64,000 bases of DNA. Source: Xylocopa sonorina (Eukaryota > Arthropoda > Insecta > Hymenoptera > Apidae). The position numbers and the translations under genes were made by a program. The DNA lies in contig NC_135198.1 in assembly GCF_050948175.1 (NCBI RefSeq), positions 7,453,001 through 7,517,000 on the forward strand. Reading direction: 5' to 3'. Position 1 is the first letter of the stretch, and each line of letters starts with the position of its first letter. The notes under the pieces are model-generated. The model did no database searches and was not told the origin of the DNA. It saw only the letters and a list, made by a program, of their open reading frames with translations. Shown here one piece after another: positions 36,253-50,096 of this stretch.

Positions 36253-39200
36253 TCACTTCTTCTCTTCCGGTTGCCTCTCGATGGTGACGTTACACCTGTC
36301 CTGTTCGCTTTCGAAGCTCGGGTTCGTCGTGCCATTCTGTTTCGGGCACTCTTTCGCCCGGTCACGTTCGTCGGCCTGCACTTTCTTCAACCTCTTCGCG
36401 CCGAACTTCTTTTTGCCCTCCTCGGACGGCATTTTCTCGATTTTATCAAGGTTCCTCGCGTTATTGACAGCCTTCATATTATTCATTCGTCGATTCTGCA
36501 TTTCCTTCGCGGCTTTCGTCTCTTCTTGTTCACCGATGAATGCCTGGTTGTCGATTCCAGTCAGATTGCCGGAGTCGTTCTTCTTCTCCTCGCTCGGGGG
36601 TTCTTTCTTCTCGACTAGGCCGATCTCGATGATACCAGACTCGAGGCCGTTCTGGTTCTCCACGTTCTTGGGCTTCTTCTTCACGATGTCGTTCCCTTCG
36701 ACTTGCGGTCGTTTCTTCAGGTAGGCCACGTTGAAGACGTAGTACATTATACCGGTTATCAGTGTCATCACTGCGAATATTCGATAGGTTGGTCGTGTCC
36801 CGAACGCTTTCATCAGGTATCCACCGATCAAGCTTCCTGAACCTTTGCCTGGAACAATTAGCCAGCGATTACTATTTCATCTCTGTTTTTTACAGTATAC
36901 TTCAATTGATAGTTTGACGGCTGTACAATTTAATTATATACTTTATTTTATCCAACAGACAATTTCGAATCTGAGGTACGTGACAGAAAAGGCGACTTCT
37001 TGAAGTTGTTACTGAAAGAAGACAATTACTCACCGACTCCGTAATAGACTCCGCCTAACAACCCTTGTATCGAGCTGTCAGTAGTAGTGGTAGATAATTT
37101 CGCGGCGTAAGTGACAGCGGCGGTGAAGCTAAGCGATAAAGTGACAGATTCTAATGCCTCGAAGATGAGAGTGTGCCAAGGATTGTATATTAGGGAGTAA
37201 CCTGTAACGAAATAAAAGGAGGGTGATCGGTATTAAAAATACGACGGTAAAAAAACATGGGGATACGGCTCGTAAAAAAGGATTAACATATTATTATGCT
37301 TATTAAGAGTATCATGCGGACGTGGCGGACGCGTAAGAATAAAAATGAACGCTCACCACAAAGTCTTATGGCGTAAAAAACGAAGCCTATAAAAAGTACA
37401 TTGGCATGGCCGATCTTTGATATGATTGGGCCAGATAGTACCAGTAATGGTATACCGGCGATACCGCCTACGGTTATGGTGATACCCATGAGTGATCTTG
37501 ATCCTCCTAAATCTTGTATCAACCAAAAGAGGAACGATTCGATGTATCCCCAAGCAGTGCCTGTAGAAAAAAAGAACTTATCTCGTAAAACTGATCGGTT
37601 TGCTGCATTAATAAGTCATTAACCGGATACATTTTATTTTTTCCGCGAGCCAGCTGATGTTTTTCTTGTGGGAGCAAATTAATGTTTACGGATATAAACA
37701 TGCCTTCGGGGATAAATGTGTCGCGATGGTCGTTGCAATTTTTTTATTAATTTATACAGCCTAAAACACTTTTTCTTCTTACTATCTCGAGAAATGATCT
37801 AGTCGTTTTTTAGTGAAAAATCGTTATTCTCATCGAGGAGAATTGAATGCAAAGATCGTAACGCAATCGACACTTGAAACCAGACCGCTTAAAAAAATGC
37901 TGGCAATTTCGTGGCATCAATGCGGAATGTCAATGTCATTGCAATTTCGTCAGTGTGCCAAAGATTAGCGGAAACGAGCAATAACGGAGGTTGCGCAACT
38001 TATTTCAGCGTTCAGTTTTGCAAGCTCATCGCGAGCGGCCCATAGAATTTAGAAATCCAATTAGGATTCGTTTCTTGAATTTTTGGTCAAGATCGAATCA
38101 CGCTCTACAATTGACTCCAGAAAATTTCTAATAACTCGAATAATGTAGACGATAATGCAAACGTTGGAAAGAAATGTGGATTCTTACCAAGAATGAAACA
38201 GGCGATGAAGAGAGCTGTTACTTCGATGTTTCTCAGTACTGTAAAAACATCCTGAACCACATTCGTGGCTGGCGATTTGAATTCCAAATTAATGGCGAGC
38301 ATTAACAGTCCAGAGATGAGCTTAAGACCCGCGTACAAATAAAATGCTGGCCTGAAAAACGTGTTTCGCAAGTTACTTTCGTTTTGAACATTGTACAATC
38401 TTTCGTTCTGCAATTGAAACAAAACTGGAAGCATTACTATAAATTCCATAATTGAATATTAATACTTGATACGAAATTTCCATCTGATGATAGATATTAA
38501 AGTATTGTTAATTGAATTAAAGATTTATTTTCACCTGAAATCAGTGTAACCTTTGCCAGTGCTCGCATAGTCGATAAGAAGTCCAGAGAGTGGCGACGAT
38601 ATCATACCGCCGATGCTACCATAAATCCTCTGGAGGCCATAATCAGCTTTCTGCTCGCGTAATATCGCGATTACTGCACCTTCGAACATAGCGAATGTGG
38701 TCCCACCAATAACACCTGCGAACAATATTTTAATATGAAAAAACGCAAACGTACTCCAATTCCCGGAAAATTGAAACACATGTAAGCCTATTTTTTGCAA
38801 ATGTTACGGAAACACGACAAGCCCTTTTTTTACACGATGAGCAGGTTTTAGTTTCCAACCACCTTCACCGTGAAAAATACAAATCCTGTCGCGGAAACTG
38901 GTTTCGAATCGTAACCACAAATTCACTGCATTAAATTGCTCATGGACATTTATATATACGGTTATACATTGCATAACATTTTTATTCGAGTGGTCGGTTG
39001 TTCGTAACGGTTTAACAGCAATATTTTATACAAATTGTAACATTATAACGTTGTAATATATTCCCTCTCTATGTTATAGGGAAAACAGGAAATGGAAATA
39101 CGAGTGACTCACCAATGAACACCCTGATGGCAAAGTACAGCCAAAAAGTCAATCCTACGTTATACTCGATCACGGTGTCCTTGTTCGAGCACATTTGCTT

Positions 39201-41069
39201 GCGGGGTGCAGTGACAATGCATCGCTTGCTGCAGTCTTCCGCGTTCAGTGTCCTGTACGGTTCCGAGCTCAAGGAATAATTAAAAAGCGGCAGGGTCAGG
39301 GTAATCCTGTCGTTCTCCAGATCTGGATTTCCACAGGCGATCGTCTGGAATTCCTTGTCCGTCCACGCTATCTCCTCCGATATGTACCTTCGTTGTTTCA
39401 TCTCGCGGTCTTCTTCCGTGGCCTTCAGAATTTTCAGTTTCGACTTGTACGAGTGATAATTGATCGCTTGGCTGGAGTTGTTCTGTGTAGTTGTACACGT
39501 ACGATGTTTAATCTAGTTTTCATTCTTTTTCCCTTAAGTAAACAAGATTGATTTAGTAGCGTTACCTTGTGAGCTATAATAGGATTGAAAGCGCATAGTG
39601 TACGATTCTCGTAGATTCTGTTTGACATGGCAGTATCAATGGTGGACGTTTCGAAGTCCTCGATAAAGCCCGACACGGTGCATGAAAACTCGTAAAGCTG
39701 GTTCGATGGGAAGAAGTACTCGCTCGCCGAGAGCTGACGAATCGACGTTTTGAAATACTCGTTGTTCTTCAGCTTCCGGTGCTCCCTGAGGTCTTCTTCT
39801 TTTTGCTAGGAAGATTGGATCGGTTGAACGTGTGCGCGTTCCATAAACTCGCGGCCCTTTTTATCTCTGTTTCTTGTCTATTGTATACTTGTTGTAACAA
39901 ATACCTGTGGCATGTCACTTTGAGCAATGGAGAATTTGAACGACGAGTTCGCGCCCGTCTCCATGTTGAACCGTTTCAGCGTGTAGACCCTCGATGCCAA
40001 AATTGTGCCCACTTCGGTGTCATTGTGAACATCTAGACGACACATGTAACTGTAGAAAAAAAGGTGATCGTTGGTTGGGTTATTGTATCAGAACGTGCAA
40101 TGAATTAGAATGGATCATTTTTCTAAATTAATAATGCATGGACGTCTTTTTGTTCTTGAAGGAGAGGCCGACCAAGAAGGGATGTGAGGTGACTAGTGAT
40201 AAATTCGAGAAATCGCCTATCCTTACCTACCCACAACTCTCAATCCTCGTCGAGATCTCCGGTTGTAAGTTGGTCTCGCAAGGATGATTCTGGCTCATCG
40301 TGTAAACCAGCCCGTTGGTCCCTGTGCAGCCAACGTCCATAACGACTCTGTCTGGAAATTCCACGGTTATCCTTCCTATCGGCACCAGCAGCAGTAAAAG
40401 TGCCGCAAGTCCACCGAACGATGAGAACAGGGATAGTAAGATCTGAATGAAAATATCGTTCGGAGCTCAGTCTTCTTCTCTTCTTTGTTTCCTCGATTGT
40501 ATCGCGAACGAATTTGATGATTAATTACGATGATTAATTAGCGTTGAACATGAGGGGGAAGCACGTTGATTATTTTATCGAATTTGTTTAATTAGAAGTG
40601 GAGGAATTTAATGGATGCTTTCAGTCGATTGAAATGTTTATTTAAGGATAATGATGGAAGTGATCTGGTTGAATTGATTTCTGATCGATACGACGATTGA
40701 ATGATAGTTTACTTTGAAATTCCCAACACGATCGGCGAACATTCCAGCCAGAGGTGGCATCACCATTGCGATCACTGGCGTTATCGCGCTCATTATGGCA
40801 GTTTCCTCTACGTTTATGCCCAGTTCTCTCATGTGTATTGTCAGGTATGGGTAAAGTACATAGAGCGCTAAAACAATGTTTAAACATGATTCATCTTTTG
40901 CAAAGTCAATATTATTACAAAAATATGACCCATTTTCCCTTTTATTATATGTAGATTAACGAACGAACTTACTCGACGCTTGGACGAAGAATATCATTTT
41001 AAGAGGTAGCAGCTCCTTGTGCCGAAAGTCCTTGATGATCCTTCGGAAGAAACTCTTGATCAGCATCAT
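36253..41069 (-). CDS. MFSD6: MFSD6-type major facilitator superfamily transporter
   Basis: Eleven exons: 41069-40973, 40867-40713, 40442-40228, 40049-39905, 39805-39566, 39482-39113, 38715-38535, 38350/38351-38188, 37560-37357, 37201-37034 and 36848-36253, about 844 residues. Membrane segments at residues about 20-150 (exons 1-3) include the MFS loop-2 motif GMFADRVGNFK. Exons 3-6 then encode a long Cys- and Asn-rich extracellular loop (about 115-395), which is typical of this subfamily. Exons 6-11 carry the remaining segments, including WGYIESFLFWLIQDLGGSR (about 525-545) and the glycine-rich GVYYGVGKGSGSLIGG join of exons 10 and 11. The C-terminal 160 residues are highly charged Lys/Glu/Asn-rich cytosolic tail. 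MFSD6 proteins belong to the MFS_1_like group; their substrates are poorly known. The starting Met (MMLIK) is the first ATG in exon 1 and may be preceded by non-coding exons. The exon 3 to exon 4 join is the weakest part. Confidence 0.9.
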
Positions 41070-44000
41070 CTTGTCGCCTTAGAACGATCAGTCGTTTCGC
41101 AAAAGTTTCGTAAGTAGTAACAGCGAGTGTTTTCAGCCAAATATTAAGAATGGCACCGAACACCGCACATATTTATTAGCGACACGTTATCACTGTTGCA
41201 TTCTTTTTGCTCTTCCTACTGAAAGAAAGTCAAAAAGTGATCTTATTTCGCGTCTAATTTACGAGTATATTAACACATAGATCGGCTGCGAAAGAATATA
41301 ATGAATATTAAAACGATCGTCTATAAGAATAAGATCAATTGATTTTATCTCGATACAATTATGTTAATACAGTTAAGGAATTCCTCCGCGTCACGGTCAA
41401 TACTAATTTTAATAACTAGAACGAGGCGCCAGTGATCGTAACAGAGTTCAATTAACTCGAAACGAAGGTGCGCTACAACTGATGAATGCCGACACAATTT
41501 TGCGTATCGTTACTTCGCTGAGAGTCAATTGTGACACTTTTTTTTGCAACAATACCGTTACTTGTGTACTTTGCATTATGCTTCGAGGCAAGTTAATGCG
41601 ACAGTATGACTTAATACCGTCTGCCGTTTCTATAGCGAGATTTTCTATACGAGTAATCATTCTTTTATTTAACTATAAGCAATTTCAATCGTTGCGTTGA
41701 TCTCTAACTCCAAAGAGAATTTTCATCTGAAACTTAGTAGCTTATACGATTAATTATGACCGACTTAATTTTTATCGTTGATGAGAGACGGGATTTCAAT
41801 GAAAAATATAGCGGATTCTGCTCTATAGGTATCGTTTTTTATTTTTCAGATTAGGTATCCCAGTACTTTTTCGAGAAAAAAACTATGTGTAATTAGAAGT
41901 AGTTACACAATAAGACTGGACAGCACGGTTTACCATTCCTTCGTTATCATCCAATGCCTAGCCTTCGAATCACGGTCTTTTGTGCTCCGGGCAGACCTTC
42001 TCTCATCTTTTATTCACCTTTCGATTCCCCTAGCTACTTGAAGATGGAATCTCGAGATGGAATCGGTCACGACAAGATGTTGAGCGTCGCGAGAATTGGT
42101 CGATTAGAATCGCACGTTACAGCGTGGAAAAGAATGAATAATTTAAAACTGACTCGCGTGACGATCAGCGTTGTTGCACGAGCATAATTAAGCTTGCATG
42201 TGCTTGCAAAAAGTGCAGCTGATTAAACGAGCGTTGGACTTTCGCTGCTGGCTTAGCCGTTTAAAAATTTTTCTTAAAATCGTTGAACCTTTTCTGATCG
42301 ATTAGGTCTTGTTATTACCGATGTGTAATTAGATTTAGAGATGGAAAACTTTAAAAATTGTAATCGTACGATTTTTAAAATAATTATCTCTGGAATCGTA
42401 TTCGGTTCTGAAGAAACGCTGTAGCGTTGTATAACAGAATGTGGAAGTTTCATTATACGACACGATTAAATGGCATTCCGCAGCAAGTCGTGTCGTTCGT
42501 TTGAATTTCGTGTTTCCTTTATCGAATTGCCGATTGTTTTCAAAGCTCTCGATTTTACGTAGCCACTTGTACGAACGTTTAAGAAGCAAGTCGGTTAGCC
42601 AGCTATCGGGTTTCGCTGGAGTGTTTTGCAAACATCCCGGTAGATATGTTTCAATTTTACAACACGTATTGTTAGTCGCCTAATCACTCGCTAACCGAGT
42701 GACGTTATTGCAATCAAGAACTTCTGTTTGTAAATGTTACGGACACAGAAGGCTGGGACGAGAATGAAAATTAAAGATGTTTCGCAGCTTGTAATTCGCA
42801 GAAATTTTCTTAGAAAAATGTCAGAATGAATCGTACTCGATAAAGAAACGCAACATTATCTGGGATTAAATTTTAACATTTTATTAGTCTCGATAAGTTT
42901 CGGTTGTACAATATTCCTTGTCATTTTTGTCAAGAAGTAAGTGTTGAAGATATTGTACGACAGTAATATTTATTAAATGAATATATTTCTCTCGATGCTT
43001 TTGACTAACGCAACGAAATGATTTCTGACTGGATCTCTATTTAATAGGAATATTTTTATTTTCGTTCCCCTTTCTTCGTGGTCCTTTCACTTCGCCTGAT
43101 CCGCGAACATTCTGCTTGTCACATCACGCGGAACACGAGTTATAAAACAGATATGCGAAGTCGGTTCGACCTATCGCTCGTCCACGTTTAATTCGTAGTT
43201 TTAATTTTAATTTATGCTAGATAGCAAACCGACACGCAGGTTGCAGGCTAGACAGGTAGAACAGACGCATTTATCTGATACATGACTCTGATCTTTTCGA
43301 TACTCGTTCGTCTGATTTATTGCTTTCCGAAAGGCAACAAACGAGATTGCGCCAAATGTAACGGCGGTGGAGTTGAAAGAAAAAGTTCAGGCGTGAAAAT
43401 AGAATTAATTAAACTTCTAATCTCTAGCGGAATCATATTGAAAGAAATATTACATCATTCTTTTACGATGTACGAAGTTAGGGTAAAAATATCAAGGAAG
43501 AAACGTAATTTTTACCAATCCAATTTGCGCGCATCAGATTTGTTATTTATTCAATTGGTCTCTTGGTGTTAAATTGACCAGTGCTAAATGAAATTTCATT
43601 AAAGAAACCGTTGAACGTAACATCAACGTGGTTGGTTGAACATTTTTTACGTCGTTATACAACAATTGTAACTGCCAGGCAAATTCTATACATTTTTACC
43701 AGGAAACTGTCCGTAACTCTTCTTCAGGGTGAATTATAACAGACTATACCACGTGTGGTGTTACGGCAACAACGACGATGCCTCGTAAAACTCTCTTTCA
43801 GGCATATGAATTGAATGAGGTATGCGTTTAAGATGCGGCTACTCTAATAAATTCTTGTATTTTTCTTTTCGTAAGGTCTCACGGAACGATGACATAATGA
43901 ATTGAAGGTCGCGATCATATTTAGATGCAATGCGATACTCGTTCCCGGAGACTCGGTAAACGCTAATGTCAGCGTTACGATTATCTCTTGAAAATTAATC

Positions 44001-47000
44001 AAAGAATAAATTGTGGGACACAAGTTTTTTCTAATCGATTTTTACTACTTTTGTTTGCAGAAAGGGAAGCAAGGGAAGATATGGTGGCAGTCATAGTCTG
44101 GATTATTTTCCCAGAACAAGGAATACGAAACATTCTTCGATGTAACATCTGTCTCCACCAATCCTTCCCATCAGAAGATGCGTCTTAATGGACGATGCGA
44201 CCCAGCGATGGATTACGAGATGCAGCACGGTAATTACCGCGAATTGCCAGCGTTATCGGAGCTGAATGTTGGCCCATTACAAATGTAATTGCATAACTCG
44301 TGCACCGTTGGACTTTGTGGACGAGTTGAGTGCTAAGTATCCTCATCCTGGAAGATTCGTTATTTTTTTCTTTTTTCGACATTCTTTTAGTGTTTTAATG
44401 TAAAAAAAAGAGTAGAGACGACAGGGAAACTAGATCTTTGATATGCATTGGTCTTCCGTGTTAATAAACGTGCAACAGTATAGAAAAATTTAATTTTTAG
44501 AGATGCTTAGTAAGATACAAATGAGAATTGTGATTTGTATTTTGTCTCTTGATGACACCGAGAAGCATTAGAAGCTGTTCTCAGCTATTGTGAACTTCTT
44601 TCAATTATGTCACATAATTTTCTTTTGCGACGTAGAGAATATTTATGTTACGTTCTGGTTACATATGATTCACGTGACTCTAAGTTCTCTTTATGGACGA
44701 ATTTACAATTTATGGTACTATCAACATCTGAAGGCGTAGAATATTGCAATAGATTAAGCAAGATAGTCGTAAAATTCGCAGGATAATAGGCGCAAACTGT
44801 TCAATACCGTTTAGTATTTGACGTCGAGGAAAATGAAATACTATTTAGTAACGCGAGCAACGCAAATTCATATTTCTTGGCCAGTTTTTACTATTTCATT
44901 TTTTCATCAGGCATAACGCGATATCACGAAGTTTGCTTTGGTTTGTTTTTTTAAATTATTATATGCACCATTTAATTCACGTTTCTTTCTCTTGTGGAAT
45001 ATTATTAGTTGAGCATGCAGTCACGTCGATGAAGTTCACGCTTTGCTGCGTTTTGCATTAGCTTCCTATATGAAATCGTTCCTAATCCTTTTCACTTTTC
45101 ATGCTAACTGTAACAGAGTCTAACGTGCTAGCAAACAATAAATTATTCGTGTTAATATTTTTGAAAAAATCAGCCACAATATCTGAGTGGGCTTTATATA
45201 ACATCCAGATCAATTGGAACATTTAGGAGGATGTGAAAGTTTTTCATAATTTTCAGACTAGTATTAATCACAAGGATATGAGAAATAAAATATTGAGGAG
45301 ATATAACATGGACTATTAACATTTGCAAAAGTAGCGACCGTGCGAGGGACAAAAACTAATGAATGACTGTTTCTATTTATCAGGTCAGTAGCTCCTTCTG
45401 TTCCATAAAGGATTAGAAGATCTACGAATGGCTTGAATCGCGAGGCACCTTGGTGGGAACGTTTGTGCCAAAGCAAGGACGAGTTTTTGCAATCGCCCGC
45501 GACCCTAATCTGACGTATCGAGGTTCGTGAAGACGAGCACTGCTCAAGTAGTACGGAAGCGCTGTAGCTCAGCAACCCGGGACACGTTTTCTATTCAAGG
45601 CTTGGCACGCGTTACGTACGGGGGGGTCTTGAGACAAGTGTATGGTGTTCTCATACTGATTTCAACTTCCTGACATGGCCAACCGGTCAATAAGATAAAG
45701 CTTAGAACAAAATTCTTAAAAAAAAGCAATTAATTGTAAAACGAACATTTCTACACTTTTGGTTTAACATTGAGTTTATCGTTTCAATCCTTTTTTCAAG
45801 TTAATTGTTACATTTTTTGTAAATGATAGGAAGTCAGCTAAGGCCATCAACGTGTTTTTAGTGATTCCTAGTTAGCTTTCAAGGAAATGAAACTGATGTA
45901 TTGCAAGAGGTAATTTAGCTCTGCATACTCTGTAATATAGAGTCTATATAGTTTTTGACTTTAACTTTTGTCGAGACTGGTTTCAATAGATATATGATTT
46001 ATGGATAAAGTTAATGCACTGTAATCTTCCGGATGGTTCGTTAAAGATATAAGTTCCTGGTTAAATAACAGCACGTTCTGTACAGTAATTATTTCGTTTC
46101 TGGAAAAACTTGTTAAAGAAACACGTGTTCCTTCAGGCTTTGTCCAGATAGTTGCAACCTTTGTGTATTCAAATGCCTGCACTTGAGAGTATTGTACGTA
46201 GTTATGGTTTAATATTTCGTAATTAAAAAAATAATTTCATGTGTTTAAGAGATTGTCGAAAGATTCCGTCTTCACTTTGAGCATAACCGACTTAATTGAA
46301 GAGCGCCACGATAAAGGCAAAGTATGTCGCAATGACTGTAGCAACAGTTGAACAATATTTATACTTGACAAGTTTACTTTAGCAGTTTCGTAACTCAAAA
46401 GACTGGTTATAAATTTATTAACTTATATCAGGTAGAAAGTGGGTAACTTTCTTTTATTGGGGATTTTGTTCTCAGCCTGTATTTTGATTATATTAATTTT
46501 ATGGTGTTAAAATTATAGAAAGTTTCCGGAAGTGAAATGGTGCAAATTTGTAAAAGAAATATTAGACTCTATCTCTTCTATATTTTATATCTACCTATTA
46601 AACAATCGTATCAGAAGAAATCTACAATTTCTCCTTGAGTTTTCCAGGTGCAAATCGTCCCGAAAGAAGAAGAAGAAACGGAACAAAAAGCGAACAGATC
46701 CTCGTACCGCAAATTTGAAGCAATTCAACCCAAGCCAGTCTTAACGATCCTCATTATACCACATTATCCTATTGTCACGTGAAAATGGAATAATGAAAAC
46801 GTGTATCAAAAACTCCTCCTCGGCGCACGTACATCGTAATAAGAGGCTCGAGTATCGAATATCAGGTTCCAGCTATTGTTACCATCAGGAATTAAGTTTA
46901 TCTCGTATTTTACCTTTTTCTTTTCAAACAAGTACGTTTCATTGTTCACAAGTGAGTGTTACCAGGAATGAAACAACATTTTGAATCGTTTAAGAGCCAA

Positions 47001-48939
47001 ACGGCGATCATTTTTCCCCAGTTGACGATCGATTGGGGCTTGCGTTATGTGCCCATGTTTAAAAATCAATTAGGAATGTGACTTTGCAATTTAACACTCG
47101 TCTCTGCTATTAGCTGCAATATTTTACGACTTTTTTTTCATACGAGCTATCGCAATTCGCGTAGATTTAATCTCCTAGTCTAGACGCAAGGCAACAGCTT
47201 TAGGCATGATCTTGGCAAGCCTTTTAAACGTAGAATAGACAGGTAGTTTGTAAAGTGACTCCTGAAGTTGCATAATTCTGATCCAGTTACCATTAGACAT
47301 TTTGTATGTGCGTCTATTTCGTTGTCGCGATCAATCCAGTTGACGTTAACGTGTTTCAGTATCGTTTGTAGACTCATTTTCTGAGATCGATTAAAGTGGA
47401 ACGGTGATGCCAGACAAAGTTTTTGCCTACCAGTTTAAATGTAGTACGCGATAGGTATTACAAGCTTTTCTCTTGAGAACAAATTCTGTAGAGCGACCAG
47501 TTGGAAAATAATCTTCTTTCCTTTTATTGGAGATAATTTAGCGCAAAGGAAGATGAAGAATTAATTAAAATTTGTAATAATTTTTCAAAAATTGTACAAA
47601 GTAATTTGTTGCAAATGTACATAATAACATATAATTAGTAGAATATTAAAATTAGGTAAAAATTGTTTAGCCAGGGAGATATTTATAGAAACTCAAAATT
47701 TCCAAACGAATAACTGGACTTTGAAGTAGGAGAGATACGTGACAATGAATAGTGCTTGTAAAAACTAGCTATTGATATGACATTATCAGCTGAGCAAACT
47801 ATGATTCATAATGATGAGATGATTATTCGTTCAACAGAGCATTGTTTAGAAAAGGCTCGAAAAACAGTGCACCAGTATACTCAAATACCCTTATTATGCA
47901 TGCATGCATGCGCGAGTGAAAAAGTTTTTAATAATGATCGTTACGTGAAGGTGAAATTTCAATGATTATGAGATCGTAAGATAGTTAGAATAATTTAGTT
48001 CTTTAACACCCCAATCCGAAACGAGAATGTACATCATTTTATCCGTTTCGGATCCACATTGTCATGCTTCAGGCGTTTGGGTAATCCCGAAAGTGTATGA
48101 ATCATGTTTTGCATACGCTATTTACTTTCAAAATTTAACTCCATTAGCAACTGAGAAATACATTTCACCACTGCGATTTCCACATGTGAATTATTCAGAA
48201 GCCTTAAAAATAATGTAAAAAGCAGCTACTTGATACAATGGTTGAAACTCTGGTCTTCTATCTGATTAATTATAGTAAAGTATCTTTCCCATGTTACAGA
48301 ATCATTTGGGAACTTTTGGAGTGGAATCAAACGAAGTACTTGTTCATCCATTCACTTTCTTGGTGGACCAGATATTAATAGGTTTGTATATCTGTGTGTT
48401 TGTATTATCGAGCATATAATTGGATGATTTACTGTGTTTATCTTATGCGACTTTCCCTGACAGAAATATTCCATTATTTTATTTTACTTCTGCTTTCTCT
48501 CGACGGCCTGTATCAGCCTGTTAATCTTCCTAGCACAGATTTCTAATAATAAGTAAAATCCATAGTTACGTAAACGAGATGACCACTATTACCAAACGCT
48601 ACACAGATTTACGAGTTTCTCTTTCAGTATATTCTTTGGTAGTTCAGTTCGTTTCCATAAAGGAAGATAAATTATTATCTAGGATGTGCAGTCTTTTTCG
48701 AAACTAAATGTATGACAATATAATGAGCTATCCGCGAATCCATTATGTAATTTAATGAAAACGATTTGATGATCGTTCAAAATCATTACTCCGTCAAGTT
48801 TTCACAATTACTTATACAATCGGACAGCAAGATTTTTCGCAAATTATCTAATTACTTGGGTAAGCACGATTCTATTCTTAATGGATTAATTACACTTCTT
48901 TCATCACGAATCATTTCACAGAATCAAACTTTATAAATT

Positions 48940-49240
48940 AGCAGGACAGAGACAGCAAACTAAGATAAAGAAAAAAAAAAAAATAAAACAGAAAGTCGCA
49001 GGAATGGAAAACGTTGAAGAATAAAAGATAGCAGGAAGAGTAAGAGAAGTATAGGAGAACGTCCATAGTAGGAGGAAGCACAGCAGGAAGAATGGAACAA
49101 GAAGAGGAAGGGCGAATGGAAGGCCAGAGGAGAACGGAAAGAGGAATAGAAGGATAGAGAGACGAAAGGTCAGGAGGGCAGAAGGTCGAGAGGGCACAGA
49201 AACAGAAAAATAAAAGGGCAGAAGGATAAAGAGATGGACC
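48940..49240 (+). repeat. Polypurine-biased tract
   Basis: For about 300 bases the plus strand is overwhelmingly A and G, with an A13-type run near 48.97 kb and many AGGA, GAAG and AGAG units. The complementary polypyrimidine strand stays open in one frame for 113 codons, giving a Leu/Phe/Pro/Ser-rich hydrophobic translation that is a by-product of composition. Such tracts can form triplex DNA. No unit length is clear enough to call a tandem repeat. Confidence 0.7.
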
Positions 49241-49354
49241 GATCTACCTGGAAATCGAGGACATACGAACAAGCTGAAAGTTTAGCGGTGATCAAGAGGA
49301 AAAAAACAGCGGTTCAAGTGTTCGATTTCGATTTCGCTTTCACTGCTATAAATG

Positions 49355-49374
49355 CGACGGCGACGACGCCGTCG
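49355..49374. repeat. Perfect GC-rich hairpin
   Basis: CGACGGCG is followed by ACGA and then CGCCGTCG, an 8-bp perfect stem with a 4-nt loop. A TATAAA-like sequence (CTATAAATGC) lies just upstream, and the first of the two related 60-nt elements starts 60 bases downstream. The three together could be the 5' part of a small transcript, which is inference. Confidence 0.6.
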
Positions 49375-49433
49375 AATCGGGTCAAGTGCATTCAGCAACC
49401 ATTATAACTCCTATACAACTCGGTGTGTCCCTC

Positions 49434-49496
49434 CTGAGTGCATTCAAAGGAACTCAGAAATTACGTTGTTAGTAGTCCACGACACGCGTCACCGTG
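49434..49496 (+). repeat. First copy of a duplicated ~60-nt element with a predicted hairpin
   Basis: This stretch and 50038-50096 share a run of closely matching sequence: a stem-loop, then AAATTAC-TT-TTAGTA, then ACACGCGTCAC. In this copy CTGAGT (49434-49439) pairs with ACTCAG (49452-49457) around a loop ending in AAAGGA. CCACG and CGTGG flank the ACACGCGTCAC block and could form a second stem. In one plus frame both copies also read similar peptides (RNS-ITLLV...DTRH), so a duplicated coding exon cannot be excluded. Confidence 0.6.
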
Positions 49497-50037
49497 GATG
49501 GCAGAGTAGCTGTGATCGTTTAATCTGCGTCATTGATCAATGATCCGAATGTTGCGCCGCTCAAAACAATCCGAGAATCACGTTTCCGGATACTACGACC
49601 GGGCGAGACAAATATGTTGCACATCAAGGAGGAACAGACTCCTCGTCGTTTACTTTAGATTCATTTTGCCTTGATTAATGTGCATGCTAGTTTTTAAAAG
49701 AGCAGCGAGTTAAACAGCAAATTCTTACATAATTAGCGCATCACCGAAAATTGTCTACTTCTTAGATCTAATAACGTGGTTCTTTCAGAGGAGGAAGGAG
49801 AATTACGCGATGAGGTATACTGCGCAACGCAGCCTGAATATGGTTCTGCACAATTTCTCAAGAAACTTCCGGAAACTCTATCCGGCGAGGCCATACCGTC
49901 TGCCCTAAAAATGGCGGACGCGGGTTGAATTGAGGATTTTAAAATTCACCGAATGTCGTCGGAGCCGAGCTCGCTGAAAAGCGACGCGTTATTAAAAATT
50001 CTTGCCTATTAGCTACGGCACGACGGCGAAGCCCGCC

Positions 50038-50096
50038 GTGAGCGTTGAAAGGAACTCACAAATTACATTATTAGTACCCTCGGACACGCGTCACGG
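50038..50096 (+). repeat. Second copy of the duplicated ~60-nt element
   Basis: It starts 604 bases after the first copy, in the same orientation. The hairpin is GTGAG (50038-50042) with CTCAC (50055-50059); the outer pair is G-C where the first copy has C-G, so both sides changed together. The inner AAAGGAACTCA and the downstream AAATTACATTATTAGTA and ACACGCGTCAC blocks are kept. The sequence around the two copies is otherwise not obviously similar. Confidence 0.6.

Noticed and set aside
36091..36724. Long plus-strand ORFs (175 and 147 codons)
   Set aside because: They are antisense to the last coding exon of the MFSD6-type gene and mirror its charged codons.
48931..49272. Hydrophobic 113-codon minus-strand ORF
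   Set aside because: It is the by-product of a polypurine tract on the plus strand; no conserved motif.
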